Part shown: positions 49,412 to 62,088 of the stretch, piece after piece
How positions within the stretch are numbered: position 1 is the first letter of the stretch
Layout: every line of letters starts with the position of its first letter
Assembly (NCBI RefSeq): GCF_905220565.1
Contig: NC_059408.1
Span: 5,580,508 to 5,644,507, forward strand
Direction: 5' to 3'
Length of the DNA: 64,000 bases
DNA from: Melitaea cinxia
Taxonomy: Eukaryota; Arthropoda; Insecta; Lepidoptera; Nymphalidae
Notes under the pieces: model-generated
Database searches by the model: none
What the model was told of the DNA's origin: nothing
The model's input: the letters and a program-made list of their open reading frames with translations, nothing else
Translations under genes and position numbers: made by a program

Positions 49412-49695
49412 AACGCCTAATTCGGCAAACAAGCGTACGGCTCACCTGATGGTAAGCGGTATACCGTAGCCTATAGACACCTGCAACAATAGAAGCATCG
49501 TAAGCACATTGTCGACGCTACCCCGAACTTCTTCAGGAGGCTACCTACCTTACTCACCACAAGAATACAACACTACTTGATAGCAGTATTATTTAGCTGT
49601 GATCTTCTGTAAAGGTATAGGTACATCTCCGATAGGTTGCTCCAAATTTTAAGCATGGTATAGATATCCTGCTTCGCCCAATTTCACTATAATAT
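49412..49695 (-). repeat. poly-A retroposon, diverged
   Basis: Same family as 2591; it directly follows the short element. Confidence 0.7.
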
Positions 49696-50198
49696 ATATT
49701 ACAATTGTATCCCAAATAAGTTATATTTTAAATTGTTGTTAAATATACTTTGCTATATTTAAGTCGTGTACGAATTATTTTATTATTATTAGATAACTGG
49801 TCTCAATCGAACTGGTTTCTATAAAGCTGTGATTGAAATGAAAGATCAAAAATACGTAAGAGTACACATATTTTACGTACACGTATATATTACGTATACA
49901 CATAGTGTACATTATCTTACGTATGATGTTAAATTGTACGTCTCGAGCAGTATTTTATAAAATACGTGTAACTAAATTATTTAAAAAATAATAATAATAA
50001 GAATTTAATGACCTTAATGTTAACAGTACTTTGTGAAATTGTAATAAAATGATCATTCACATCTTACTGTCATTATCGTTATCATTAATAATTACATGCC
50101 GGATTTCAAGCTATGTAATTAATGATTTAAGTTTTAACTTTTTATTCCTGTATGTACCTACATATGTCCATAGCCTCAAATTAATTTTATATTATTCG

Positions 50199-50490
50199 CG
50201 CTTCAGCATCTAATATCTCACTGCTGAGAATAGGCCTTTTTCGCAATGAAGGAGAAGGATCAGAGCTTAATCCACCACGCTACTGCAATGCGGGTTGGCA
50301 GATATATTCCCTACTATGAATAACGATCGCTATCAGGTGTACACGATAACAACCGAGACCGATGGCTTAACGTGCTCTCCGAGGCACCCGACTGAGACCC
50401 ACAAATACTGCACAAACACCCAGACCACGGCAAACTTCTGTATGGCCAATACAAATATTTGCCATGCGCAAGGAACAAACCCGCGTCGTC
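50199..50490 (-). mobile_element. Metulj-type SINE, head-truncated
   Basis: End block CGCTTCAGC, the GGCTTAACGTGCTCTC body, and loss of most of the tRNA-like head at about 50485. Confidence 0.8.
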
Positions 50491-51355
50491 AATTTTATTC
50501 TCAGTTCTCAAAAAATAATAAGTTTTTTTATACAATAAATAAATAAATTTACTGATTTGGCATGATAAACAAAATTCTATGTTTTGGTAAACAAGTCGTT
50601 CAAAAATGTTGTTCAAGTACTGTGTAGTATTTTAAAGTATGACGAGATTAATTGCAGCCTATCTACTACGCAATTTAAATCACACGAGGCCGGGAGATCG
50701 CTAGTGATTTGTATAAAACATTTTATTATTCCTTGAACAAGCAAAATTCAGAACTAACCTAAAGTGACTAATCCAATTTGAAAAGTTTTTTGTTTTTAAT
50801 TATTTTATTGCAGTAATATAAAACATGAGTAAAGGTTTTTAAAACAACAAGATACAATTCAATTATAATTATGTTTGTTTTCAAACAAAAAAAACTGACT
50901 TCAATATACATAGACAAGTAAACAAACGAAAACACGCAATAAAATACATTTTCCGTGACAGAGATTTTTTTAATGCATGGATTCGTAAATATACAAAACG
51001 TCTTCAGGATTTATTAGCTTAAACCAGATAAAAAAAAATATTTATTATATTATCTAATTGATATTATAGTTTACGTCACACAGTAGACATTTTAATGAAA
51101 TAATTACGAAAATGTACTTAAATACTCATTTACCCTTAAAACAGGTTTAATTTTGTCCCCTCAGGGAAAAACCTATCTTGGAGAGAATAAAAGTAATATG
51201 ATTCATTTACCTGTTTTTTTAAATATATATGACTGTCTCCTTCACTCGCCTTATAATTATTACTCTGTCTCTTTCAATCAATTAACACTTTTGAAATATT
51301 TATAATTGATGTCTCCTTTTAAATCAGTGTGCTTGCGTTTGTCGTCGGCATCAGA

Positions 51356-51363
51356 TATAAAAA
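51356..51363 (+). promoter_or_regulatory. TATA box of the Gln/Pro-rich secreted protein gene
   Basis: TATAAAAA lies 98 bases upstream of the ATG at 51454. A TCACTT near 51391 is one base off the arthropod initiator and about 35 bases downstream. Confidence 0.45.
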
Positions 51364-51453
51364 CATTGAAGATAGATTTGAATCAAAGTTTCACTTTTCT
51401 TTGAAAGTTTGGTGTTTGTTTTTTCTTTTTTTTTCCTTTTATATCAAATTGAA

Positions 51454-51459
51454 ATGAAG
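51454..51459 (+). CDS. secreted protein gene exon 1 (Met-Lys micro-exon)
   Basis: ATG AAG followed by a consensus donor GTGAGT at 51460, downstream of a TATA box. It pairs in phase 0 with the acceptor at 57843. Confidence 0.55.
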
Positions 51460-54400
51460 GTGAGTTTATTTTACAAATATTTCGGATTAAAAAAATGTTT
51501 TAAAATTTAAACACGATCATTAACAAACAAAACAAAAAAATCAATATAAAATATATTAAAGTAATAGCCATCTTCCTGTTGTAATAAAACTTACAATATT
51601 CTAACTTTATAACCCATTCCCTTTGTTATTTATTTTTTACTTTAGTATTTTTTATTTTTACTTTAATATAAATACGAAAAATTGTATTAATTTATTTTAA
51701 TTACTTGAACTTATATTTATAAAAAGGCATTATTCATTAGTTTGTATGTTATTCACGTGTATATTTGTGGGAATATTACGGTACACGTGTAATCTGTGAA
51801 TGACTATATAAAACCATTAAATCTTTATTTAACTATACTACATGTATTTGAACTAATATTAAACTAGTAACATTAAAAATTAAAGCCTATTCTTATTAAC
51901 AAAGAACAAATTAAATTAAGTTGATAAATTAATTTGTGTAATAAAAAAAAAGACAATAACATCAAGTGTCGCGGACAACAAGCTTAAAAATGTTTTTGAA
52001 CTTGAGTGAATCAGTAAAAAGTAATTGATACCTACTTACTTAAAGTTTGAACAAATGTTTGTTATAAATAAACAAAATTTGTTGTGGGGAGAGTGTGTAC
52101 CAAATAATATTACAAAAAAAAAAAAAAAAAAAAAAGAATTTAAATTACTGTACTAATAATTTTTTTTTTGAATTTGATATATTTAATGCCCTTACAAGTT
52201 CATTAACCTATAAGATAAATATACACCAGGGAAAGATGAGTAGTATGTTTACGGTTTTAATATATTTCGGATTTCAAGTTAGTTAGAACAACCTATGGCT
52301 TACAATATTCGTTAAAATTTCTTAAAAACAAAAACGGTACCGAAACATTGGAATATTAAAGAGGCAATTATTATATTATCTCCTGAATAGTACAAAAAAG
52401 TGTGTGTACTTATATACGCACGTAAGAAGTTATACTTCATTGGCTAGCTAACTTCACGTTGCTAACTTATTCTTTGTTGACTAGCTAACTTCAACGTATC
52501 GTTTTTTTTTTTTTTTTTATGACGGTGTGCGTGCGCATCGTAAATTTACTCCCATCATTTTCCCCTAACGAACCAAAAGAAGTATAACTTCAAAATTATG
52601 AAATAGGATTCAGTGATAATAAGTTATAACTAAGAAAGTACTTATTTTGACTTATTTCTCTTTTCCTTAAGCCGTTCTGATTTTCGGGATAAAAAGTCAG
52701 TGTCCTATAGTACAAAGTCTGAATTCAAGTCGAGATTAGTTTTATTTCAATTCGTTTAGTAATATGTGCATGTTTTTTCATTAACTGAGGTAGGGCACAG
52801 CAGGAATTTCCTGCTCAAAATATGGAGCAGCCCGACTGGGGTAATACCGGACCTTACAGAAGATCACAGCAAAATAATACTGTTTTCAAGCAGTATTGTG
52901 TTCCTGTTGGTGAGTAAGGTGACCAGAGCTCCTGGGGGGATTAGGGATTGGGTCGGCAACGCGCTTGCGATGCTTCTGGTGTTGCAGGCGTCTATAAGCT
53001 ACGGTAATCGCTTACCATCAGGTGAGCCGTATGCTTGTTTGCCGACCTAGTGACATAAAAAAAATGTTGACACCCAAGATTAAGGTATACTGCAGATATT
53101 GGCGAATTCAGACAGAAAAAACAATAAAAACTTATATTCTTTTTTTTCAGTTTATATTAAAGAATGGCCTCATTTTTATACCTTATGTATAAATACCTAA
53201 TTAACTTGTTTACAGTTTTATTATAAGCAAAAATAAAAAATGTTTTTTTTTTATAGCCAAAATGTATAATGTTTTATATATTTAATAAAAATGTTCACTA
53301 TACTTCACAATTGTAGGCTATCTATTTATTATTTGTTAATAATCTATAGAGTTATATGTATTATTCAAAAAACTTAATTTTAAGATTTACTAGGTACTGA
53401 ATGTAGCGGTAAAAAAAACGATAAGGTGACCTCGATAAATTCGGAAAAACATCTCAAGTTAGCTAAATAAACAAACGCTTGACAATATTTTATAGTATTA
53501 GGTAAAGCATTATAAAACAAGCGAAAACATATTATTCAAAAACAAATTAATGAGTAATTAATAATTTAAATTAGCCGTATTTAATTTGTTAGATTTTAGT
53601 TTCCTCTTAATATGTATTTTTAAGTCGGATTTGACATTCAATTATTTTTTAATTTTTATAAGACATGTTATTTTCAATATCTGTGTTTACAACTTCGTTG
53701 ATATTGGCAATTTTTCCTCTTATTTTTTTAAATTTCATTTTAAATGACATATAAATTATGGCATCACATCTCGCTAGTTGCATAGTTTTTTAATCAATAT
53801 ACCAATGTACCAATTTTAATAAAATTTTACACAAATATAAAACTTTGTCCAATTTAAAATATTGGCTATATTTTATTGCAATAAATGACAAATCTATTTT
53901 TTTTATAAGATAAAGCATAATCTTGATTAATTTTATAAGTTCCCGATAGATGGCGGTGTTAGCTAATTTGTTGAGAATAGATGGGAGATAAAAATTCACA
54001 TTTTAACGTAATATTTTTTCGAAACGAACAGCCACAGTGACGCGTGGCCGGGTAAGCTGGTGTGTTTATAAATAGTGACTTAGTGTGCTCTGAATGTGTG
54101 TCTGTGCATGAATGTGACAACATGCATAGAAATGGGACTTTGCAATTTAATTCGCAATGTTCCTTAACCAACGATAAAACCTAATGAACAAAACTTTGCC
54201 ATCTGTCCACCTGTCATATATTTGGAAACTTAAGAGGTTGATAAAATTACAATAATAAAATACATAAAATTGAACGGAAAACATAAAGCTAACAGAAAAA
54301 ATAGCACAATTAGCATAATTTTATCCTTAGTGTGGGAGTATTCCGAGTTCTTGCACTTACCAGCGTATTTTCGATACCTACCTGTTTATAATGGGTTATA

Positions 54401-57400
54401 TTAAAATATATATTTAACGCTTTGAATATTAGGTATAATACGTATAGGAATATTAAAAATATATTAAATGAGATCCATTTTAATAAAAAAGCATTTAGTG
54501 CAAAGGTTTAGTAGTTTTTAGGTTAAGTAAATAAGTTTTTAATGTATACGCTATTGCTTATAAATAGCAATAGCGTTTTAAACAAACAAATCATTTGTTT
54601 ACTTACTTTTTAGTTTTATTATACAAATATTGGCATAGATTTACCATATAGGAATTTAATGTGTTTTCTTAGTCATATTCTAATGATACAAATACGTTGA
54701 AATAAACGTACACACACATTCTAATTGCTTTGTACGATTAATGATAAATGCGATGATTCACAAAGCTAATTCTTTAGCGGTTAATAATTTAATCAGACGC
54801 AGGTATGCAAATAATTTATAGAACTCGTACGTCATTAAAACGTACCTGTTTTCGTCACAAACGCAAATCTCAACAAACGTCAATACAAAATCTTGTGTAG
54901 GTATAATTACAATGCAAAGGATTTGACATTTCAAAACGCAAGTGAGAATTTCAAGTTATGCCTTTTTTTTTTGATAGCGTGTTCATTGTTACAATATTTT
55001 AATATTTTCACTTACTTTCTCATATTTAAAAGTATGAAATAAAAATATTAAGCAGATTGCTTTAAAAAACCGTCAGTCAGTCAATCAGTCAGTCAGTTCA
55101 GCCTATTGCAGTCTACTCTGCTGGACTAAGGCCTCCCCAAGCTCGCGCCAGACATCCCGGTTTTCCGCAATCCTCATTCAGCCTACACCAATATTCTTAA
55201 GTAGATCGTCGGTCCAGCGGAGGACGTCTCACACTGCGTTTGCGAAGTCACGATCTCCTCTCTACGGCACGTCTGCTCCAACGGACATCGGTCCTGCAAC
55301 ATATGTTACCAGCCCATTGCCACTTCAACTTGCTAATTCTTTGGTCTATGTCGATTACTTTTGTTCTCTCGCGGATAGTCTCATTTCTAATCCTAACTTT
55401 GAGAGAAACCACAACCATAGCCTGTTCCATTGCACGTTGAGCGACTTTAAACTTTTGGACCAATCCCTTCGTCAGTGTCCACGTCTTGACTCCGTATGTC
55501 AACACAGGACAACACGCATTGCTCGAAGAAAAAACCGTTGTATAATAAAAATTATATAAAACCAATAGTTTAATTTTCTCAGATGTACAATTTTAATGAC
55601 GGGATTTTAATGTTTATTTATAGTACACTTATTTTTATATTTTCATTCGTTTAGACTTACAAATATACATAGTAAATTTACATTTATTTTAATTTTGAAA
55701 TATAGAAAATAAACCATCATATTTTTTTATAAACTGACGAAGCTCATACAACGAAATACTATGTACGTACGGACATAAGACACATTTTCACATTTACATA
55801 CGTCTGTATCAGGTGCGCTAGCTGCTTAGAGATCACGGTCTTAATCATAATAATTTTGTACTGTTACTTAAATTTATATAGCTAGAAAAACATTTTAATT
55901 TTTGTAGACTAACGTGTGTAACGTGCACGTATTCGGTCACAACAACGAGCTAGCAGCACATGGACAGGAAACTCGCTACATGAATAAATTAAATTTATTT
56001 TGTTTTTAATGTCAAAGATACAAGTGATAATTATGATCTATGTTTTTGCATATTAAAAACTTTTTGATAATTTTTAAAAATCGCTTTAAGAACGACGGTT
56101 GAAGCTGGACTTGGATCTTGTCAAATTGTAAATGATATAATCGTTGACTTTTATTTGGTTGATCGTATATTATAAAATGTTTATAACGATATCTTTTATA
56201 TACCTACTTATGTGTTGAGCATTGCATAAAATAATCTGAATACTCGTATTACTGAAAACAGCTCCAAGTAATTTCATACACGAATATTTAGTCGTGAAAA
56301 CGAATTCATTAACATAATATTTATGTGAATGAATTATTTTATCATCCTACGTATTTCATCAGTCTAAAGATTTAGCAAATGTTTGCTTCGAAGTTTTAAT
56401 TAAATTTTTGGTGCTAGGCGTTTGTACGACAAGCCATCTTAAGAAAATGGAATAATTGTCTCGATTATAAACGTTTTTATTAATATAAATATTTTGGTGC
56501 ATTAAACATTAAAGGTAAATATTTACAATTCACAACTTAAGATTTAAATATTTACAGATAGTTATGGTACAAACCATGTCCACGTGGAATTGTGCCAAGA
56601 ATACTGGTAGCATTTCTCCGTTGAATCGTTATGCCGATTCTCTGGGCAAAAAATGCACCAGCCCTCTTGTTTTCCCATTATCCTATTGTGTATCTCATTT
56701 ATATATATACATATATATACACCCTGTTCCTCATACACTTCCTCCAAACTGGTGACCCCGACATGATTCTTCACACCCCCAAATATGTTTATCAAAATAT
56801 ATATTTGGTACAATTAGCACTTTATGTAGGGTAACATTTGTTATCTATTAATACTATAATTTATATACTTTGTGGTTTAATTCTTTAGTCTACGCAGAGA
56901 AAGTCACAAGTGGAGTTTACTAGTAGTAAGGTCAATATTTTCACAACAATTACTCTTGTTTTGTAGTTGCTATAGAAAAGTTAAAGTTACCATAGGGAAA
57001 GTACTTATCTCATCTCAAACATAGTTGTTGCATAATCGCTAAATAATACGAGTAAATAATATTTTGATTAAGCCTTATTTAAGTTAAGTATGTGATATAT
57101 AGACTAAATTTTATTATAACTAAGGTTGCAAAACAAAATTAAATAATACCTAATTGTGTTTGCTCGTAAACGAAAAAAACCGACTTCAATCACATCGGCA
57201 AGTAACATAATGTAAGTAGGCTAAAAAAAATTACAAACGCACTAGTCGTCATTACGATTTTAGAGGATTGCCCTCGATTTCTCTGTGATTTCATCATCAG
57301 ATCCTGGTTTCCTTATGATGGTACACCCCTTAGGATATTTTTGGCACGAGCTTGTGGTGGCTTGTGTCCGACAGTGGACTGTATTAGGCTGAAGTGAGTG

Positions 57401-58758
57401 AAAAAGATCAAGAATATATATGTAATTATTGTCGAAATAACTGTGCCCTGCGGTGTTATTCGCGTTAATATAAAAAATATTCAAAAATATTATATAGCCT
57501 TTAGCCTTTCTTGGTAAATGGACTATCCAACACAAAAACAATTTTTCAATTCGAACCAATAGTTCCTGAGATTAGTGCATTCAAACAAACAAACTCTTCA
57601 GCTTTGTAACATTATAGTATAGATAAGATAAACAAAACAGTGAATTGTGTATAGTGAGTTGTGTATTAACGTTAAAACGTGTAAAAGGTTGCGCCCAATG
57701 CCTGTCTAATAAAAAAGATTTTACCGAGTCCTTCTTCAAGACAACAAATGTATCCCACATATTTCCAATTTAACTTTAGTACTACAATTCCCTAAAACGG
57801 CTTCGCTATGAAACTTTTCTAATTAGTGTTTTATTTGTTGCAGTCCATAATCAAGATGAGATCAGTCTTTTTCTTCTTTATCTCAGTGTTGATAATGACT
57901 TGTGCAAGCCAGAGATCGCCGTATGCTGGACGACGGCCCGTTGGTTACCCTGCACTTGAAACTGTTACTCCAGCGCCGCGAAACGACTCTGTAGGAAATA
58001 GGTATTAAAACTTTGCAACTATATCTTCTCAAATACTCCGAACTTAAGGAAAGTGGGGGAACAATCAATGTTGTGGAAATAGTGTTATTAAATAGCATTT
58101 CCGTTACAGAAGATAATTTCTGAACACGTTCAGATTCGCGATAGTTAATAAATGTAATTTCAAGTAACTTAGATGTACGATGAAGTGTTTCATGTTTTTG
58201 CTACGTAAAGAAAACTTTGTTGGAATAATCGACTAAGTACAAAGATTTTAAACAGTAACTATTTTATTATTTTTAATGCATTAAGTTTTTTAATGTTTTC
58301 GAAAATTTTTAGGTGTAGTTTTTGTATGTATGTTTAAAAGATAATATAAATTCCATTATACTAATGTGTAAAATACACAGTTGTTACTAATAAACAAATT
58401 ATACTAATGTATAAATATTTATTATAACAGATTTGGCGAAAATGGTACTACCACCACCCAGCGGTTACCAGTTGAGGCATTAGGTGACAGAGATCTTTTC
58501 AATCGGCTCGGTCAGCTCCCTCAAGATAACCAACCTTTCTGGTTCATCAACTGGAAAGCCCTGGAACAGCAGAGACAGCGGCCGCAAAGCTATCCTCAAA
58601 AACCGAATATTTTTGCTGAATTCCCTGTGATACCCGTCCAAACTGTCCGAACTGCCCAAACTGCTCAAACACCTCAAAACGCCAAACCACAACCTGCACA
58701 AAACAATCGAGTGTCCGGATCGGACCAAACATTGCAGGATAATCAAATATTTGAATAG
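51454..58758 (+). CDS. small secreted Gln/Pro-rich protein, three coding exons
   Basis: Gene span; coding exons are 51454-51459, 57844-58001 and 58431-58758 (492 bases, 163 residues). Exon 1 codes only Met-Lys. Spliced to exon 2 the frame continues (SIIKMRSVFFFFISVLIMTC), giving a strong signal peptide ending near Ala23-Ser24. The mature part has a basic Pro-rich start, possible N-glycosylation sites Asn49 and Asn59, a central segment with QPFWFINWKALEQQRQRP (residues 89-106), and a Gln/Thr/Pro-rich tail. There are no cysteines in the mature region and no known domain. Introns are phase 0 and phase 2. If exon 1 is wrong, translation would start at the ATG at 57856. I do not recognise the family; a lepidopteran secreted or silk-associated protein is only a guess. 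Confidence 0.72.
52114..52134. repeat. poly-A run
   Basis: About 20 A with no recognisable element attached upstream. Confidence 0.9.
52781..53064 (+). repeat. poly-A retroposon, near full length, intron 1
   Basis: The only plus-strand copy of the family at 2591. It starts TAACTGAGGTAGGGCACAG and ends TGACATAAAAAAAA, which fixes the element's orientation. Confidence 0.8.
53070..55065. other. intron DNA, nothing recognised
   Basis: AT-rich; a GATAGATGGCGG motif at about 53946 recalls the 45.4-kb block but extends too little to annotate. Confidence 0.4.
55070..55565 (-). mobile_element. RTE-like LINE, 3' end with RT C-terminal remnant
   Basis: In minus sense an open stretch (55565-55248) contains PVLTYGVKTWTLTKGLVQKF, VRIRNETIRERTKV and ISKLKWQWAGNICCR, the distal part of this LINE class's protein. 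An in-frame stop and frame loss follow. The 3' end then reads GGCGCGAGCTTGGGGAGGCC, CCAGCAGAGTAGACTGC and a (CTGA)n tail. It lies in the first intron of the secreted-protein gene. Confidence 0.78.
56553..56800 (+). mobile_element. possible LTR-retrotransposon fragment
   Basis: AACTGGTGACCCCGACATGA at about 56746 resembles the LTR end and primer-binding-site region of BEL/Pao or related elements, which often read TTGGTGACCCCGACGTG. The preceding 190 bases could be part of the LTR. No gag or pol sequence follows. Uncertain. Confidence 0.35.
57151..57340 (-). repeat. CCGACTTC-end repeat, rearranged fragment
   Basis: TAATTGTGTTTGCTCGTAAACG and AAACCGACTTCAATCAC form one terminus. A deletion joins it to the CCTCGATTTCTCTGTG and CATCATCAGATCCTGG interior blocks. 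Confidence 0.65.
57341..57400 (+). repeat. RTE-type LINE 3' end
   Basis: GGCACGAGCTTGTGG, GACAGTGGACTGTATTAGGC and TGAAGTGAGTG: tail only, abutting the previous fragment. Confidence 0.55.
57844..58001 (+). CDS. secreted protein gene exon 2
   Basis: Acceptor TTTATTTGTTGCAG ends at 57843; donor GTATTA starts at 58002. It encodes the hydrophobic signal core and the residues up to VGN plus two bases of an Arg codon. Confidence 0.82.
58431..58758 (+). CDS. secreted protein gene exon 3
   Basis: Acceptor ATTATAACAG ends at 58430. One base completes the Arg codon, and 108 codons then run to TAG at 58756. The base composition is clearly richer in G+C than the flanks, as expected for coding DNA. No AATAAA is close downstream. 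Confidence 0.85.
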
Positions 58759-58759
58759 A

Positions 58760-59385
58760 AGGAGTTTTAAGCGTGTATCAATTTTTTTTTTATATACCTA
58801 CTAATGTGATATTACATTTAGTGATTTAAGACACATTAAACGAAAATCAAGTTTTTCAAACTTTATTTTTCCATGTCCGGCATTCTTTATTTCAAATTCA
58901 AAGTAATTAAGAAACAAATCGTACCGATATTTCTTATAACTGCTATTTGTCTTTCCTAATTACATACATTTAGAATCATATAGTATTTTGAATCGGATTT
59001 GAAAGCTTTTCTATTACCATAACATTGATAGAAAAAAAATCTCTCATTTTAATCACTATAAATTCGGTGCAGTAACTATATATACATATTAAAATAAAAT
59101 AATATCGATTTTTAAAAAGAAATACTTATTTTCAATAAAAATGTATAGTGGGTTATTAATGTTACAAAAGCTACATTAAAAACTATTTAGTATAATCATA
59201 TCATTTAAATTGTCATTGACTGCGGTTAGTGAGTCTCGAATCGTCTGTTCATCTATTGTATTAAGTAATAAATAAAAATAAAAATAAAAATAAAAATTTG
59301 TGTTAGTCAGATGACAAAAGATCCATAATTGTTAGTAAAAAAGATAAAAATAAAAGCTTAATAACTAGTGCTAGTACTTACTAAC
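58760..59385. other. intergenic DNA, nothing recognised
   Basis: Only a short (AAAAAT)n run near 59272-59297. Confidence 0.5.
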
Positions 59386-59788
59386 AATAATTGTGTTTGC
59401 AGGCATACGAAGAAAAACTGACTTCAATTATATCGACAAGTAATACAACGTAGGTAGACTTTTCGTTTCGTTGGAAACGAGATATCAATAGTTTTGTACC
59501 ATGACAAGGAAACCAGGATTTGATGATGGGATCCAAGAGAAATCGAGGGAAACTCTCGAAAAGCCGCATAACTTTTTACTGGGTGTACCGATTTTGATGA
59601 TTTTTAATTTAATATAAAGCCGATGTTTATCAGGTCACATTTAAATTTCATTGAGATCTGATTACAACTTTTGGAGTAATCTTTGATAATGTGTATTTAC
59701 TCGACAATTTTCTTGTCTACCTACGTTGTATTACTTGTCGATATAATTGAAGGCGGTTTTTCTTCGTTTGCCTACAAACACAATTATT
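59386..59788. mobile_element. CCGACTTC-end element with long symmetric inverted repeats
   Basis: About 73 bases at each end are inverted copies with only 4-5 differences (AATAATTGTGTTTG outermost, CAAGTAATACAACGTAGG inside). The interior holds one GGATCCAAGAGAAATCG unit and one ACTGGGTGTACCGA unit. The long symmetric ends differ from the asymmetric copy at 44.1 kb. Confidence 0.8.
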
Positions 59789-59789
59789 T

Positions 59790-60740
59790 TTTTCAAGTTC
59801 AGTATTCTTTATTTCAAATTGAAAGTAATTAGAAACAAATCGTAGCGTATAACTGCTGTTTTATCATTCCTAAATACAAACATTTATAATCACATAGTAT
59901 TAAGTGTCACCCATTAACAGCTCCAGTTTACATTCTTGGTTTACCATTTGCCATATTAGGACTACTTGTACAAGAGAAATAAGAGCCAAACCGTAGTATA
60001 TATGTATGATGTATGTAACACATTATAAGTAGACATATATGTATGCTTAAATGAGCAGGTTGATTGTACACCGTCTCCAATTGTGCGATAAACCTGAGAA
60101 CCCTTGAACCCTTCGCAGTTGATTAAGTAACATACGCTTATTGAAATACATAATGTATCGTGAAGTGTGGTGTGGAGCTTAAGGATTGAATTAGCCACTT
60201 TAATGAGTGGTTAGGCTTTTTTAGTAAATTATTACTATAAGGTTAGTAGTTAGGCTTGTTTTGCATAGATTCTTCATCCAATAGTTATATGAGTTCTAAT
60301 GAATTAAGACCACAATCTAAGTGTTCATTAGTTTAATTACCTTTATTATCTATTTCTAACTTACTTTTAATATGGCGGTAATATCCGTTGAAATGCCGAA
60401 ATACACATTAATTAACATTTAATCAAAAGCGGCTGAATTTAATATTCTTTTAATTTTACCTTGTATTCAACACTTTATAAAACATTATTTATGAATAATT
60501 TGTATCCGTTTTTTAATTAATACCTATTTGTTCTTGGATACACATCACACTGCACCACGAGAGAAAAACTGCGAGATCATCGATCTTGTCTATAAGAATC
60601 ATAAGACAAAATATTACTCTCAGTAGGGAAATTATCCGGTTATATTTTTGAGGGCAGCGTTGTGGATTATTAATTTCACTATTGAATTTGAACATAGAAG
60701 TTGACTTTACATAATTGAAGCTTCATTTACTTATATATTT
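59790..60740. other. intergenic DNA, nothing recognised
   Basis: No supportable gene or repeat. Confidence 0.45.
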
Positions 60741-60744
60741 AAAA

Positions 60745-61130
60745 ACAACAATCATCATTGGCTTAGTCCGTCTATTGCAGACGATTTAGACAGTGTCAGA
60801 CAGACACTGTGTCGCCCAGGATACTCTTCAGGGAAACGCAGAGTTGCTTAAGCTCTGCGCCACCATCTCGACCTCACTAGCTTGGCCTACAGAAACGACG
60901 AGTCGATACGTGTGGAGCCAATTCGGCTGTAGGAGTCTTTCGTATTTTAGAGCTATGCCACGAATGTTTGACGGAGACCTCATTCCGGGTTTCAAATAAA
61001 GTTTTCCTTCTCCAGGACCCTGATGATTTTAAGCCAGGTTTATCCCTCGGTCGCCTTTTACGACCCCCATGGGAAGAAAGGGGGTGGTTGCTATTCTACT
61101 CGGCCGACACCACACGGCAGAAAACAACAG
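60745..61130 (-). repeat. lepidopteran retroposon fragment
   Basis: GGTCGCCTTTTACGACCCCC and GGGAAGAAAGGGGGTGG resemble, at lower identity, the 5' block of the short retroposon family. The remainder (GACAGACACTGTGTCGCCC) is a different repeat that I cannot name. Confidence 0.5.
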
Positions 61131-61402
61131 TCAAATATAAGATAGGTAATTAATTATCCAATGATTTATAATTCATAAAATATTTCCGAATTTGCTTTTA
61201 ATCGATTCTTAAATAAAAGAAAGACAAGACACGGTAAACTTAAAAGAAGGTAATTATGCCTTTAAGGGCTTTTCAAATAATAATTTAAGTGCCCAATTTG
61301 ACACTTGTCGAGATAAAAGACCATTTTATACCTTACTATATTATAAATGCGTTTGGTTCAGAAGGTTTTAAGGTAGGATAATTGTAACTTTTTTCATAAT
61401 AA

Positions 61403-62088
61403 TAATTGTTTGCTGGCAAACGAAAAAAAAACCGACTTCAGTTACATCGACAAGTAATACAACGTAGGCAGACGAAAACATATTTAAGTAAATAAGCGTT
61501 ATCAAAGATTACTCAAAAAGTTGTAATCAGATCTCGATGAAATTTAAATGTGACATGATAAACATCAGCTTTCGATTGAATTAAAAATCGATGAAATAAA
61601 AATCGAAGCCGCGTTGGCGCAACGGTTACAGCCATGGATTGTACCTGTTGCGCTGGCGGTTGCGGGTTCGATCACCGCACATGACAAATATTTGTATTGG
61701 CCATACAGGTATTTGCCATGGTCTGGGTGTTTGTGCAGTCCTTGTGGGTCTCCCCACCGTGCCTCGGAGAGCACGTTAAGCCGTCGGTCCCGGTTGTTAT
61801 CATGTACACCTGATAGCGATCGTTACTCATAGTAGGGAATATATGCGCCAACCCGCATTGGAGCAGCGTGGTGGATTAAGCTCTGATCCTTCTCCTACAT
61901 GGGGAAAGAGGCCTATGCCCAGTAGTGGGATAATACAGGCTGAAGCGTAAAAACCATCAAATCGGTACACCCAGTAAAACGTTATGCGGATTTTCGAGGG
62001 TTTCCCTCGATTTCTCTGAGATCCCATCATCAGATCCTGGTTTTCTTATCACGGCACCACACTTAGGATATTTCCTTTCCAATAAAAA
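61403..62088 (-). mobile_element. CCGACTTC-end repeat split by a SINE
   Basis: Terminus AATAATTGTTTGCTGGCAAACG, then ACCGACTTCAGTTACATCG. The interior resumes at 61950 with CAAATCGGTACACCCAG and stops at the AAGGATATTT-like block near 62080, 5'-truncated in element sense. Confidence 0.75.
61606..61948 (+). mobile_element. Metulj-type SINE, full length
   Basis: GCCGCGTTGGCGCAACGGTT (A-box region), GGTTGCGGGTTCGATCACC (B box), a full body and GGCTGAAGCGT end. It sits inside the CCGACTTC-end repeat. A clean target duplication is not obvious. Confidence 0.88.

Noticed and set aside
52766..53050. 94-codon plus-strand ORF
   Set aside because: It is a chance frame through the poly-A retroposon; other copies do not keep it open.
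56562..56834. Overlapping ORFs on both strands near 56.6 kb
   Set aside because: Neither frame has a recognisable domain; the region is more likely an LTR fragment.
58480..58746. Minus-strand ORFs of 88 and 61 codons
   Set aside because: Shadows of exon 3 of the secreted-protein gene, whose plus frame has proper splice phase and stop.
61606..61690. tRNA-like A and B boxes here and at 8.1, 8.8, 39.8, 48.9 kb
   Set aside because: These are tRNA-derived SINE heads followed by SINE bodies; none has a complete cloverleaf, so no tRNA gene is called.
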